64,000 nucleotides of DNA, from positions 1,116,001-1,180,000 of the forward strand of contig CAKJVC010000017.1 in NCBI GenBank assembly GCA_918026815.1. The letters run 5' to 3'. The DNA comes from Chalara sp. BL73. Its lineage: Eukaryota; Ascomycota; Leotiomycetes; Helotiales. The position numbers and the translations under genes are program-made. Under the pieces are notes generated by a model. The model was not told the DNA's origin. It made no database searches and saw only the letters and a list, made by a program, of their open reading frames with translations. Position 1 is the stretch's first letter. The number at the start of each line of letters is the position of its first letter. Positions 45,081 through 56,147 of the stretch are shown here, one piece after another.

Positions 45081-45858
45081 ATGTCCTCTTTCAGAAATGC
45101 GGTTCAGCGGCGGAATCACCGCGAGCGCGGGCAGCCAGAGGAGCGTGCGAAATGGGGACTCTTAGAGAAGCACAAGGTACGTGCAGACATCTTATATTCT
45201 ACTTTGAGAACGAATGCAGCGACCGCTCGTGCTAATAATTTCACAGGATTACAGTGCCCGCGCGAAAGACTTCAACGTCAAGAAAGCCAAGCTTAAAGCC
45301 CTCAAACAAAAAGTCCTAGAAAAGAACCCCGACGAATTTTACCATGCCATGCTCTCGACCTCCGGGCCCTCAACGATGGGCAAAGGAAGGACGGGCACGA
45401 AGAACGGCGATCGAGGTAATGTGGCGCTGAGTACAGAGGCGGTAAGGTTATTTAAGACGCAGGATCTGGGATATGTGAGGACGGCACGGAACAAAGCTTT
45501 TAAGGAAGTGGAACAGTTAGAAAAGCGGGTGGTGGGCATACGTGGGCATGGCAGGAAGGTAGTATTTGTGGATGATGCCGAGGAGCAAAGCGAGCGCTTA
45601 CGGGAGGCGGAAGACGAGGCGGAAGACGATGAGGATGTGGTAGTGGTGGACAGGGAAGAGAAGAAGAGGAGAAAAGAGCAAGAGAAAGCGCTGGAGAAAT
45701 TAGAAAACAAGCTGGACGTCGCGAGGGCGAGATTAAAAGCGCTTACGGATGCAGAGGTGGCGCTGGATCTGCAAAGGGCCAAGATGGCGAAGAGCACGAC
45801 GGTTGGAGGGGTAAATAAGGAGGGTGTGAAATTTAAGGTCAGGGAAAGGAAGCGGTGA
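45081..45858 (+). CDS. UTP11: U3 snoRNP-associated protein UTP11
   Basis: Exons 45081-45176 and 45247-45858 join in phase 0 to 235 residues. The start MSSFRNAVQRRNHRERGQP, then LLEKHKDYSARAKDFNVKK and NPDEFYHAMLS, are the hallmark of the Utp11 family, a 90S pre-ribosome (SSU processome) component needed for 18S rRNA production in the nucleolus. The C-terminal half is a long charged coiled coil with an acidic insert (EDEAEDDEDVVVVDREEKK) and ends KFKVRERKR. The length is close to yeast Utp11 (about 250). Confidence 0.92.
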
Positions 45859-46292
45859 GAGCCTTAAGCACCTGAAAGAGATGAAAGCAACTCTGCTGTT
45901 ACGCCGCAAATATGATACCATTCCTCGAGAAGAGCGAATTTATGATTGTGGCAGACAAGCGCAAAGTTCCAAATGTTTAGAAAAGTGGTATAAATGGTAT
46001 TAAGTGGCTATCTGACATGTCGAATATTGCATGTCGATATTTTCCGACAGAACACAGGTATTTATTTACCTGGTTCTGAATCGCGAATCTTTCGAAGATC
46101 GCAGCTATTATGCCTGGAGATCTGATATCCTGTCGTTCATCCCGCATATGCCCAGTTCCTGTTACCGAGCCCCCTCATAATCTGTCCAAGCAGTCCCTAT
46201 ATGGTCTTCCAAATCCATCCAAAAACGCCATCCCAGCCCGTATTTACCTCGGATTTCCTGATACCGAAAATCCTTGCACATCATAACCCTCT
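45859..46292. other. Convergent spacer
   Basis: 3' flanks of UTP11 (plus) and the gene ending at 46293 (minus). Nothing further seen. Confidence 0.5.
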
Positions 46293-48038
46293 TTACGATT
46301 CCTTCTTCGTAAGACGCCCGCAAAGCCAACCCACGATCTTCCCCAGTAGCTTGAAGAAGCCCGCGACCAGCCAGACAAAACACTTCATCAGCATCCACAA
46401 CAAGCCACAGCACCCGGGAACCTTCTCGTCCTCATCGTCCGTGCTCTCCTTACTCTTCCTCTTCTGTTTCTTCTTGCTCTTCAAACTATCCTGGCTCTCG
46501 AGATCCAGCTCAAATTCCTCCATCTTGATCTCCTTCTCCACATCCCGCTTCTCCTTCTTGCCTAGTTTAGAGAAAGCGCCCATGCCTAAAATGGGAGATT
46601 TTAAGGATTTGGGTGACTTTGGTGATGTGGGTGCAAGGGAAGGAGGGGCGTCAAAGCGCTCAATATTATGGTTCTTCTCCTCCGCAAGGGCAACGAGCAA
46701 AACGGCGCAAATAGCCACGTCCACCACATAAAATGCGTCTACACGCCCAGCCGCACCGGTATCAACCTCCAAGAATCCACCGCCGGCTCCGTCTCGTACC
46801 AGACGCACCAGGTTCCGTGGCATCTCCGCATGCTCGAGGACATATTCCACTCGGCTCCATGCCGGCGAAGAAGTAATGGCCACGACGAAGGGGGTGACCA
46901 GGGCCGGATGCACTAAATAATATTTCTTCGTGTCTTCATCCCAGACTAAACGCCCGCATTCCCGCTCTGCCGCTTCCATGACTTGCTGGAAGTCGGAACG
47001 CGGCGAGGATCGCGAGGCGAGGTCGATAACCATGTTTGAGGCCGCGCGCGGGTAGAGAAGAGCGACGAGACCGTCGTTTGGCGGTAATCTTCTTGCTGTT
47101 TCTTCGAGGGTCGTGCTGAGCACCTCTGTCGTTCCTGTATCTCGAGGTTTCGAAAAGTTGGACATGATGCTCGGCTTAGATGGTGTATCGGTAGCCGACT
47201 TTGAGGGGTCGTGCCGTAGCAAAGTCATTTGTCCAGATGTGGAAGTGGGTATGATGCGCATCGTATAAAATGGCTGTGTTGCACATGATAACGTATGCAC
47301 GGGTTCTTCAGCAGCAGATGAGAGTTTCAGGCAGAATGTCCTTCCTTCTGATGGCGAGACACGCCATCCATTCACGACCTTCCATAATTGCTTCATTTCC
47401 TCGACACTAGAGGGAGCCATAGGTGGATCATCTGAAATTCCGCGTGGGAAGCGACCGGGACTGGTGCCAAAAGCCATCGGGCTCTGGATTGGGGACCGTT
47501 CGTTCAAAGATGGAGAGTATGGTCGCCTGTTGATTACTTCACGAGGAATGTGTGTAGGTGAAGTTTGCGTAGGGAAGTATGCCTGGTGTTCAAGCGGAAG
47601 CTCCGGGTTGTACCGTGGGAAGATGGAGCGCATGATGGGCTCTTCGCGCTGAGGAGATTCATGGAGGCCGCGCTTAGCTATGGAGTTATGGGAGGAATTG
47701 CTGTTGCTTCGCACCAGCGTAGGTGCTTCAGAGAAGGAAGTGTGTGATCGTGCTGTGTCCGGACTTTGATATGACGGTCCTGGAACGGTGATAGGCGATG
47801 CAGTCGTCGTCTGAGGTGTCTGTCGACCTAACGACGACTGCTGCCCGTCTAGAGTCGATTGCCCTCCATCTATGGGGGTAGCAAACGACGGAGACCTTGC
47901 CCGCGATATGGCGGACTCGGGATCCTGAGAACTTGAGGCATGTCGCTTGGTGCTCGGTTTCCTGGCTGGCTTCGCGGCCTTTTTCGGCGGAGGAGGAAAC
48001 AACTGCAGCCCCTTGCTTAGAGGTTTCTGTTCTGACAT
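46293..48038 (-). CDS. Conserved fungal protein with hydrophobic C-terminal tail, 581 aa
   Basis: A single exon of 581 codons from MSEQKPLSKGLQLFPPPPKK. Residues 1-220 are Ser/Pro rich and disordered. A middle domain (about 225-420) includes WKVVNGWRVSPSEGRTFCLK, EEPVHTLSCATQPFYTMRI and YYLVHPALVTPFVVAITS. A VDVAICAVLLVALAEE segment, a Lys-rich linker and a C-terminal amphipathic/hydrophobic stretch (CCGLLWMLMKCFVWLVAGFF) follow, suggesting membrane attachment. Fungal homologues are often labelled acetylserotonin-methyltransferase-like, but I see no methyltransferase motif and treat that label as unsupported. Confidence 0.85.
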   Translation of the reverse strand: MSEQKPLSKGLQLFPPPPKKAAKPARKPSTKRHASSSQDPESAISRARSPSFATPIDGGQSTLDGQQSSLGRQTPQTTTASPITVPGPSYQSPDTARSHTSFSEAPTLVRSNSNSSHNSIAKRGLHESPQREEPIMRSIFPRYNPELPLEHQAYFPTQTSPTHIPREVINRRPYSPSLNERSPIQSPMAFGTSPGRFPRGISDDPPMAPSSVEEMKQLWKVVNGWRVSPSEGRTFCLKLSSAAEEPVHTLSCATQPFYTMRIIPTSTSGQMTLLRHDPSKSATDTPSKPSIMSNFSKPRDTGTTEVLSTTLEETARRLPPNDGLVALLYPRAASNMVIDLASRSSPRSDFQQVMEAAERECGRLVWDEDTKKYYLVHPALVTPFVVAITSSPAWSRVEYVLEHAEMPRNLVRLVRDGAGGGFLEVDTGAAGRVDAFYVVDVAICAVLLVALAEEKNHNIERFDAPPSLAPTSPKSPKSLKSPILGMGAFSKLGKKEKRDVEKEIKMEEFELDLESQDSLKSKKKQKRKSKESTDDEDEKVPGCCGLLWMLMKCFVWLVAGFFKLLGKIVGWLCGRLTKKES

Positions 48039-48787
48039 GATGTAAGCCTCTCAAGCCAAAGTATACCAGATACTGCCACTTCCTTATGCTGCTGAAGTAT
48101 GTTTGTACAACAGAACCAGCTCCATGGTTCTATGAATGGGTTTCCAGGACCAGCCTGTATATACATTATAGCGACCACAGACACCTAATCGCCTGGGCGG
48201 CTATGATCTTTTTTGGGTTGCATATCAACTTGCATACCCGTTGCTGAAATCGCATGATTGTGCCGAGAATAGAAATGAATGTACCTTGGCGCACTTTACG
48301 GCCAACGACTGGGACGGGAAACTCATCGTGGGGTAAGGTTGTTGACCCTTGTAGGCGGTACGATGCAGGGTGATGAGATGTGTGATTGGTTGAGGTACAA
48401 ATGTACTCAAGCGCTGAGAGCCGGGCCCCATTCATTTTAACCGCTCGCTGCTAAACTCACTCTGGCAGGTCATGTGACGAGGCAGCTGATGTGAGACTCG
48501 TTGTGCAATAGCAATAGCCTCAGGTTTTCCTTTCCGGGGCTCATAAGATCGGACATGACAAAGCAATCACAATACTTACCCATCACCTTACCAGAAATAC
48601 AAGGAACAAGCGTGATCTGCACACCAGAAACTTCAGATCAAGTATCAAGACCTGCCGCTGCCATGATATCTCATACATTTCCTACAAGGTTAAGATAGAT
48701 ACACTCTTCTAAACGCCAACAGTGGAAAGGAAGCCGGCCGCCCGACCAGCCGCAATAATACATGCTCATATCCGCAGCAACCTACTC
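48039..48787. other. Promoter of minus-strand gene at 48038 and 3' flank of the next
   Basis: The 749 bp spacer lies between two minus-strand genes. A frame at 48166-48435 on the minus strand has no support. Confidence 0.45.
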
Positions 48788-50102
48788 CTACCTTGCCTTG
48801 GTCGAGACGCCTGCACCGATCACCCCAGGAAGCTTCTCCTCGCCGATAGCAAAGAGCATGGAGATTCCCCAGGCGACCAATCCAACTACAACCAGCGTAA
48901 AAGTTGTGAGCAGCCAGAAAGGACCGCTAACGTCTTTCTTCTGGCATGCGGCACCTCCCCAGTAGTCAAGTGTGAACCCTGCTCTCCTAGAGTCTCCAAA
49001 TGTGAAATTCCTGCGTGATGCAACACACTGGCAAGTATAGCATGCCGTCTCGCCCGATCCGGATTTCTTATAGCACTTGCCATGTCCTGAACAGCTGTTC
49101 GTCGCGTTGTTGCAGCTATCCAAGGAGGTATGGCATACCTTGGGCACGCCGATGATCGGTTTCGAATCATTAGACGTTGTATCCCGATTCAATTCCACTG
49201 CTGAGGGCACCAATGGCGCGGCCGGTATGCCGGTCATTGGTTCCTCAGCTTGAGCTCGCCGTTCAAGTTGAACTTGGGATGGCATAGAGTAGGTACCGTA
49301 TGGGTTCGTTGGGTTCCTGGCTGATCGACATGATTCTGGCATGAAAACCACCGCAACGTTTATCTCTCCGTTATTCGCTGACTCGATCACCCTATCCTTT
49401 ATTTTACGCAGTTGCTGTATCGAAGGTGTCTACATCATCCATTAGCACAGGCGGGAATATAGTTCTGGAAATCATACCTTTGCTGCTAAATCAATCGAAA
49501 TGATCTTAGACTTTCCAGTCCAACAGCTTGTATTGAAGGGATCGATATCGTCTTCAATATCGCATTTCTCATTACCAACTCCAATCTGTTTCCTCAAATC
49601 CCTCACAAGCCGTTGTGTCCAGCTCGAAGATGGAGGATTACTTATTTTGAAGGCAGCTTCTAAGGCCATAAAGGGTTTTGCCAGAGGTAGAGCAGTCTGC
49701 GTTGTGACTCCTTCGACAACCAATAATAGCTCTGGGACCTGGTTTGGACCTCGTTCTTGTGGGCCTCCAAACTTGTTAATATTTTGTATCCAGTTTTCAT
49801 CGCCGATACTATGGTATTGTGGTACGCCTAATCGTTGGGCCATGATAAGCCGCGCCTCCTCGGGCGATAGAACTGGAGGTTTGGCAGAGCTAGGCCATTC
49901 TCCTTTCTGAAATATATAGACGCCTGCATCCTCTGATCCGGCATGTGCCAGACTGGCAAAAGTTGATAGCCTGCCTGAAGTTAGGACTTGTTTGCGAGTT
50001 TGATGGATGCCTGATGAGGAATTTATGCTTGCAGCTATTCACGATATGCAGCGCGGTAACACAGATGGGAGAGACTTACAGCAATCCTACGGTGAGCTTC
50101 AT
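48788..50102 (-). CDS. Vps3844/DUF3844-like ER membrane protein, 385 aa
   Basis: Exons 50102-50080, 49970-49478 and 49429-48788 join to 385 residues. The 23 bp first exon starts a signal peptide completed by exon 2 (MKLTVGLLLSTFASLAHA). The lumenal part contains SPEEARLIMAQRLGVPQYH and SWTQRLVRDLRKQIGVGNEKC. Near the C-terminus a Cys-rich EGF-like block (CSGHGKCYKKSGSGETACY, then CQC) and DYWGGAACQKKDVSGPFWL precede a transmembrane helix (LTTFTLVVVGLVAWGISML) and a short cytosolic tail. This layout is that of the fungal DUF3844/Vps3844 family, implicated in the secretory or vacuolar sorting pathway. The acceptor for exon 2 (AGGCAG) was chosen because the nearer AG breaks the frame. Confidence 0.88.
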
Positions 50103-50444
50103 AGTTGCGATAACTGGGGAGGAAATTGTGCTATGGAAGCCCAAACAGTATCGTCGTCAGTTCAAGCTGGTTGTGAAATGCGCCAAGACCTCGATACACT
50201 TGTCCCAATTTGGTGATTCTGCCGCATCACCGCCTTTGCTCTGAATAATTGCCAACTTCAACCTCATTATCGCATTGTCGCTGTCTAGCACCATAGAACA
50301 CTTTTTCCCTATGTGTGCGATCACGATGAGAGTGTTAAAATAATTTCTAATCATATAAGCTCCTGCGCCAACGAATATCACCCACTCAACAGTCTCTTAT
50401 TCTGCAGGCAAGGCTCGCCCATCCAAGGCGGGCCTTGAACAGCA
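50103..50444. promoter_or_regulatory. Divergent promoter region
   Basis: 342 bp lie between the divergent starts of the Vps3844-like gene and the plus-strand gene at 50445. No specific element can be named. Confidence 0.45.
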
Positions 50445-51793
50445 ATGCTTCGGTTATTACTCCGTTCGAGGGCGAACCCTCTGTCAATGAGCAGGCTGCC
50501 TATAACAGTTGAAAATCGGTTACGGCAGGGTCTCGTCAAACCAGAGAATGTGTACAAAGTCCAGTTCAGCAGATCGCCGTGGCGCCTACGTCTGAGGTAT
50601 GCTCTTCCTCCATCTCTCTCCATATTTGCTAACTTTGCGCTGCATTAGAACCGCTTTCATAGGTGCAACGGTAATCTACCTAGGATTTTCGGTATGGGGT
50701 AGACTGGTTGATAATCAACTTGACAGAGCTGCCAGCATTCTAGATGAAGAGGGAGCGCCCGATGAAGAGGGAGCGCCCGAAGAAGAGGAACTTGAAGAGA
50801 CTGCTATATTCTTTCCATTCCCAGGAACCATAAGAACAATACCTCCGCGCCCATATCGAGCAACTGATCCTGAATGGCAGGAATTTATTCAAATCAGCAA
50901 GAATCAAGCGTTGTTAGAGAGTTTAAGAGGTACGAGCTAGAACTTCGCTCACGGTAAATGGGAAGTACTAACATATTCCAGGTCAACTTGCCGAGCAAGT
51001 ACGCGAAGATGCTTCGAAGCAACTACCTTTGGTTGTGTGGGCCGGGAAGGATTTTAAGTTGAGGAGATTTTGGCTAGACGTGGATTTTCCTTTGGCACCC
51101 TCACCTGAATTTGAGAGATCAGGTCTCCAGATCGATGAAGAAGGCGAAATTTCGTGGGTGACTGTACCTGTCGACTCGGATACTGTCTTCAAACTACAAA
51201 GAATTCTTTGGCCGGCACACCTCTTCCAATCAGTTTTCACAACTTACAAAGCCATCCTTCTGGATGATTCCAAACGATTAGGTCGTTATCTTGGAATATA
51301 TTCAGGCCCTCCACCTCCAACCCCACAGCAAATTGCTGAAGATGCACAACGTAGACTCACACGACTCACGGGTAGACCCATCAAGGTCGTGACAAAAGCG
51401 AGTGAGCCGACACAGTCTGTTAATACTGAGAAAGCCATATCGCAAACTCCGCCTCTAGATAAGGAGTCAGAAAATGACAAATCGCTTTTAGACTCAGAGG
51501 AAACAAAAGCCGCTGCCAGTAGAATCATCAATTCATTACATTCGCACTTTTACCGGCCATTACTAGAGGGCAGGAAAGCACTTCGACGGAAGTTTCAACC
51601 CCTGAAACCTTTACCACCACGTGGTTGTATCATGCTTTCAGGATTGGTTGAAGTAGACGCTACGTCTGCATGGCTTGTCTTTGATGTTAAGGCTTTTTGG
51701 AATCCTAAAACGAAAGCTTGGGAACATAGGTCTACAGATTGCAAGTTGCGAAGGTTTCAAAACAAGAGACAAGGGCCGCCAGGTGGGAGATAG
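50445..51793 (+). CDS. Probable mitochondrial membrane protein of unknown function, 414 aa
   Basis: Exons 50445-50596, 50649-50929 and 50982-51793 join to 414 residues; intron 2 carries a perfect TACTAAC branch site. The first 51 residues are Arg/Leu rich without acids (MLRLLLRSRANPLSMSRL), a good mitochondrial presequence. They are followed by a membrane helix (TAFIGATVIYLGFSVWG, about 52-68) and an acidic linker with two DEEGAP repeats. The rest is conserved-looking and soluble (LPLVVWAGKDFKLRRFWLD, ILWPAHLFQSVFTTYK) and ends in a basic tail. I recall fungal homologues without a known function. Location is inferred from the presequence. Confidence 0.75.
50743..50778 (+). repeat. 18-bp tandem duplication in coding sequence
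   Basis: Two identical 18-bp units encode DEEGAP twice, followed by a partial GAAGAAGAG unit, inside the acidic linker of the mitochondrial-type protein. Confidence 0.85.
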
Positions 51794-52631
51794 CGATCAG
51801 GTATAAATCGGGGTTATGGTAAAACATTGTATAGAATAGGCGTTTGGCGGTTGGTCCGGGCATTGTAGGCGTAAGCATTACCTTTCAGGACCTCCACTAG
51901 ATTCGTGATCAAGCATACTCTACATAGTCATCAGCGAATTAATGAATCAACGAGATTTTTCTTTCAGTGTCAGGGCTGACGGTTTGTGCGTTCTCTATGT
52001 TGCTCTTCAGCTTGCAGACTCATCATATGTTTCGCATCATTGTACCTGCCTGGAGCGCCAACGCCTTCATCGATATATGTATAATGCAGCATTTGATTCC
52101 TCATTCAGCACTAGTCCTATCTACAGAAACTATTTATGGTACAGCTGTTGTCTACAAACACAGTGACACAAGCCATTCTATGCTTTGAGCATCAGACACT
52201 GGCCAAATCACTAGTTCCATTTTGACTCTCCTTAGATGATTTTCATGGTGAGAAAATAACCTTTCAGAGGCTCCTGGTTTGTTCTCACATATCGATCCTA
52301 GCTTTCTCTCTTTCTTTTTGTTCACAAATTTGCAATCAAGTATACCTCGAAGGCACCCATTATTTTTGAAGCATTCTAAAGCACGGAGGGATGTTGGCGG
52401 GGTCCAAGATATTGTGAAGGAGAGAACTGGAGCCTATGCTTCTCGGCCCATCTAGAAACTGAGTCCCTTGCCAAGGTGAAAGATACCACGTAACAGATTC
52501 TGCATATAAAAGCAGATTATACATATTCAACGGAAGTAAAAGTCAATGAATTTCATTTCAAAATCCTTACAACTGATCGCAATTATCATTCCACACTTAG
52601 CCTTCAACACGTCCCCAAGTGCTTCTTCCAC
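51794..52631. other. Intergenic, no supported gene
   Basis: The 838 bp spacer holds small overlapping frames at 51942-52188 without motifs and an AT-rich tract before the SET gene. Confidence 0.4.
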
Positions 52632-53399
52632 ATGTACATGACATATCCTCTTACTCATCTTTCAATCTCCTCACATAGATCTGCAGATAACAGCTTCGAG
52701 AGAGCAAGAACTCCCCCAAATTCAGAAGAAGGTATTAGTCGTGGGCATCACAAGAGTTTACCTCCATTCCACAAGGCGCCACGCAATGACATCTTTCCAC
52801 GGCGGAACCAGAGTTCCAAAACCACATATTCCTACCCACCACCCTCCAGCAAATCTCCTCCAGCACGCTATCCCGAAACGCTCGGCACCCTCCTCGAGAT
52901 TCGTGCCTCCCCCGGAAGAGGTCTCGGCGTGTTCGCTCTCGTCGATATTCCTTCAGGAACGCTGCTCCTCGCCGAAACGCCCCTTGCTACCGTCTCACTC
53001 TATGCGCCCCTCACTAACCTGACTGATGCCCTCTCTCTCCTGACGGTTTCGCAAGCCGATGCATATTACTCCCTCTCCCCATACTCACGCCATAAGACGC
53101 GTTCTTTACACGTAAAAATTCTGGATAGGAATGAATTTGAGATAGCTAAAGGCGAAAGAAGTGGAATTTTCCAAACAGGAAGCCGAATCAATCACAGCTG
53201 TGTGCCGAACTCAGAGTTTGAATGGGCCGCAACGGTGGGCAGGGTGGTGTTTTGGAATCGCTGGCCGTCGATGCAAGGCGAGGAGGTTACGATTAATTAT
53301 GTGCATAAAAGGGAGGATCTGAAGAGGTTTACGGGTTTGGGTGTATGTGTGGTGGATGTGTGGAGGAGCGTTCCGAAGGAAAGGTTGAAGAGGGGATAG
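52632..53399 (+). CDS. SET-domain protein, apparently frameshifted before the post-SET cysteines, 255 aa
   Basis: The single frame of 255 codons starts MYMTYPLTHLSISSHRSA. SET signatures are clear: SPGRGLGVFALVDIPSG (motif I), SRINHSCVPNSEF (the RFINHSCxPN box) and GEEVTINYVHKREDLKRF (motif IV). These proteins transfer methyl groups from S-adenosylmethionine to lysine, on histones or other proteins. In this frame the end reads TGLGVCVVDVW, which is not family-like. One base out of frame, from 53333, the sequence reads GFGCMCGGCVE, the expected post-SET Cys cluster, and stays open to a TAA at 53489-53491. A loss of one base in the T-run at 53328-53330 would explain it. Either the gene is recently damaged or the assembly has an error. 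Confidence 0.8.
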   Translation: MYMTYPLTHLSISSHRSADNSFERARTPPNSEEGISRGHHKSLPPFHKAPRNDIFPRRNQSSKTTYSYPPPSSKSPPARYPETLGTLLEIRASPGRGLGVFALVDIPSGTLLLAETPLATVSLYAPLTNLTDALSLLTVSQADAYYSLSPYSRHKTRSLHVKILDRNEFEIAKGERSGIFQTGSRINHSCVPNSEFEWAATVGRVVFWNRWPSMQGEEVTINYVHKREDLKRFTGLGVCVVDVWRSVPKERLKRG

Positions 53400-54717
53400 A
53401 GAATGTCGTAGAGCAGGAGGAGAAGGGAGGAGAAGGGAGGAGAACACTTCAAACGCACAACTACAATCGACAAAAAGAGAAGTATGGATAAGATCTAAGC
53501 TCGAGGAGCTCACAGGGCGAGGGTAAAACAAAAAGAACATTGCTGAGTTGCAGGCTGAAAGTGCGACTTTATCAGATGAAGAAGAGAAGAGGCAAAAGAT
53601 ACAAGATTGAAGAGGGTTGTTAGAAAGGTGGAAACGGAGACAACGAAGGCGACAAGAAAGGGAATGCTTGAGAGGGTAGGAGAGAAAGAATTTATCACTC
53701 CATGAATAATGGTTTCGAGGAAGTAATCAATGGAACAAGGAAGGCGAGCGTAGCGTTGGGATTTTGCGATGGATGCTTCAAAGGAACCGGCGTTGGCTGA
53801 GTTTTGATGATGTTTACAGCAGCATTAGAAGGTCTCACCTCCACTCTTTCTCGATTCTTACCAATTCTTTTATAAGGAGCGATAGCGGCGAAGTTCATAT
53901 TGAATCCGATGTCTCCAGTACCGGCCGCGACAAGCTACGAATATTTAAGCCTATAAGATGATCTTGGCGTTCTCGCTTAAAAAAAAGGAGAAGTTGTGTC
54001 CTCGGACAAGAGAAATAACTTTATTCTGCAAATATGAGAATATCTTCGGCACATTGGGTATTTTCTATGTCAAATGATCATCTCCTTAACTGCACACGCA
54101 TTCACCACACCAGCATATCACTACATGTATCTAAACTTTGACCGCTATACCAAGGTATCAGTCAAAGTTTCAGTTTTATGCCATTATGAACCTATTATTG
54201 GAGCTAGGTTTAGAAGGATTTTGTGACGGCTTATCGCATGCCATTAACTCTGCCATCCGTGTTTACATATTGGCGTAAACAAAAGTCAAATCTCCGACAT
54301 TTGCTCCTTGGATAAGCATCCCTTATGTGCTTGAAATTTTTGGGTCAAGAAAAGCAGAAAGTGGGCAGGTCTTAAGTGCTTTATGATAGTATGGATATTA
54401 CCCACTAATCAGATTAATTTTGGGTAGCAAGTTGTGAGTATTATTCCTCCGCTTATAGAGCTCAGTCCGTAGTCATTATTCACATAAGACAGGAAGGGTC
54501 ATTCAGCATACTATCAATGTTCCAATGCTTCACTGATCCGTATCATTTCTGATTCAGCTTCGCTCGAAATTATTACAAAAGAATAGACCGTTCTACCCAA
54601 TACTTTTCTTCATATCGACCCAATTCCATCGAGCACCTATCTTCCAGAATAGTTATTTTATAAGCCGCAGTTACCTCGATTTATCAGAAGGATTGAAAAT
54701 TCTAACCTACATTCAAT
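53400..54717. other. Gene-free, 1.3 kb
   Basis: 3' region of the SET gene (its shifted frame runs to 53491), a short tandem repeat at 53416-53445, then AT-rich sequence. A 67-codon minus-strand frame (53898-53695) starts with ATG and is hydrophilic, but has no recognisable domain and is not called. Confidence 0.4.
53416..53445. repeat. 10-bp tandem repeat, three copies
   Basis: GGAGGAGAAG is repeated three times, the last copy ending in C. It lies just after the stop of the SET gene and within its shifted frame. Confidence 0.8.
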
Positions 54718-54978
54718 ATGTGTTACCATGTCTCTGAATATCCCAAGGACTGTCTAGCGCACCCCCGAAAATACACCGAGCCATGCGAATTTCAGCGGGC
54801 ATATGATATAATGCCTCTGGAAATTCGATATTCGTCAAGCACAGGCCCATGTCGAGTTCGAACACCGAGAATCACGACATCAAGATCTAAGTGCTCCGGT
54901 TGCAGACCTTTCGGCAAGGAAATCTCGCACAATCAGCAGCGTCAGGGGGCCCCAGATCCAAACAGTGGAGCAGGCTGA
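54718..54978 (+). CDS. Small Cys-containing hypothetical protein, 86 aa
   Basis: An intact ATG-started frame of 86 codons with no intron needed. It begins MCYHVSEYPKDCLAHPRKY and contains CEFQRAY, PCRVRTPR and CSGCRPFGKEIS, five further Cys arranged in pairs. This start resembles small fungal proteins that open MCYxxxxxxxCGH, of unknown function. No signal peptide is present. The flanks are AT-rich and gene-free. Evidence is limited to the frame and composition. Confidence 0.45.
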   Translation: MCYHVSEYPKDCLAHPRKYTEPCEFQRAYDIMPLEIRYSSSTGPCRVRTPRITTSRSKCSGCRPFGKEISHNQQRQGAPDPNSGAG

Positions 54979-55874
54979 CAAGTGAAGGATGATGCTCCCT
55001 AAAATCCAGAATATATGGTGGGTGCGTCGATATCCTAGCGGTCGTACTTTATGTTAATATTTTCAAGTCTTTCCTTGGAATTAATCCACTAGATTTCCCA
55101 GCTGGAACATATAAAGCGTGCTAGATAAAGCTCGTTTTTTCCTCTCAGATATAACAACATTCGGGAGCTTTGCAGAGGAATATCATCCATGATATGATGG
55201 ACTGAGAACGTTTGAATATGCAGCTATAATAGAGAATGAAAGAATAGGGGGAATACTGAACGCCACTGATATTAGTTGAAGAAATCCCTGATATGATAAG
55301 GCTTTTATAAAAATAAATTTATTATCTCTATTGTGACATTAAGTATGGGTTAACTATGTATTTTATCAAGGGTACTCATTGCCAGATCCAGGGCTTACCA
55401 AATGTTGGCTGAGATAACACATACTTTTGAATGCTCTATTACTATGAACTTATTGTTTTTATTCCGATCTCATTCTACTGTGTGTGTTTTTTGGTTTTTT
55501 TTTTTTGGTTCATAGATATGATTTTTATTTTAACTTGTGCACGTGTTGGTGAATCTGAACCGAGAAAAAGAGTAAACACAACTTTAAACCTGCGGAATCA
55601 GATAGCTCAAGGCTCGAATTTATGGAAGGGAATGCTAATGATGCATAGCAGTAATGAAGTCGAAGTGGGGGGTAAAAAAGTCACTCTCCTAACACGAAAA
55701 TACTTGTCCCCTCGTGCGCAAGTTGGCTCTTCGCTAGGAAACAAGCATATTGTATCATTTAAGTTTCATTTGCAAGTCTTCTCACCAGATCCTTCAAAGA
55801 CATAGACTAGGCAGTTGCTGGTAAATCTGCAACTCGCATCCAACTCACAAAACTCCGCGTTGCTTCATTCTCTA
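54979..55874. other. AT-rich intergenic region
   Basis: T-rich runs (for example 55498-55508) and a hydrophobic 124-codon frame at 55431-55805 that looks like chance translation of AT-rich DNA. Confidence 0.4.
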
Positions 55875-56147
55875 ATGTCTTCCTTCAAAGCGGCACCACA
55901 CGGCAATCCAGCCCAGACAGCTACCCGACAACTAACACAAAACTACCGCTGCAAAATTGAGAAGAGGAGGAGCCAGAGTATGAAGGTCGGGCGGAATGGT
56001 AAAAAGGCGAGTGTGGACATGAACGTTACTAATTGGTGGAAGATGAAGGTGGGAGAGAATATGTGGGATTTGGGGAGGATGATCGAGGAGATTGTTAGGA
56101 GGGAAGAGGCGAAGGCGAGTAAGGAGTGTTGGGATGCGGGCGTGTGA
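55875..56147 (+). CDS. Small basic hypothetical protein, 90 aa
   Basis: An ATG-started frame of 90 codons: MSSFKAAPHGNPAQTATRQL, then a Lys/Arg patch (CKIEKRRSQSMKVGRNGKK) and a Trp-containing helix (MNVTNWWKMKVGENMWDLG, IEEIVRREEAK). No family is recognised. Strong purine bias of the coding strand favours a real frame, but no second line of evidence exists. Confidence 0.35.
   Translation: MSSFKAAPHGNPAQTATRQLTQNYRCKIEKRRSQSMKVGRNGKKASVDMNVTNWWKMKVGENMWDLGRMIEEIVRREEAKASKECWDAGV

Noticed and set aside
45339..45797. 152-codon minus-strand frame rich in Ser.
   Set aside because: Antisense shadow of the Glu/Lys coding sequence of UTP11.
46293..48038. Acetylserotonin methyltransferase label for the 581-residue protein.
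   Set aside because: No S-adenosylmethionine-binding motif is visible; the label comes from habit in fungal annotation.
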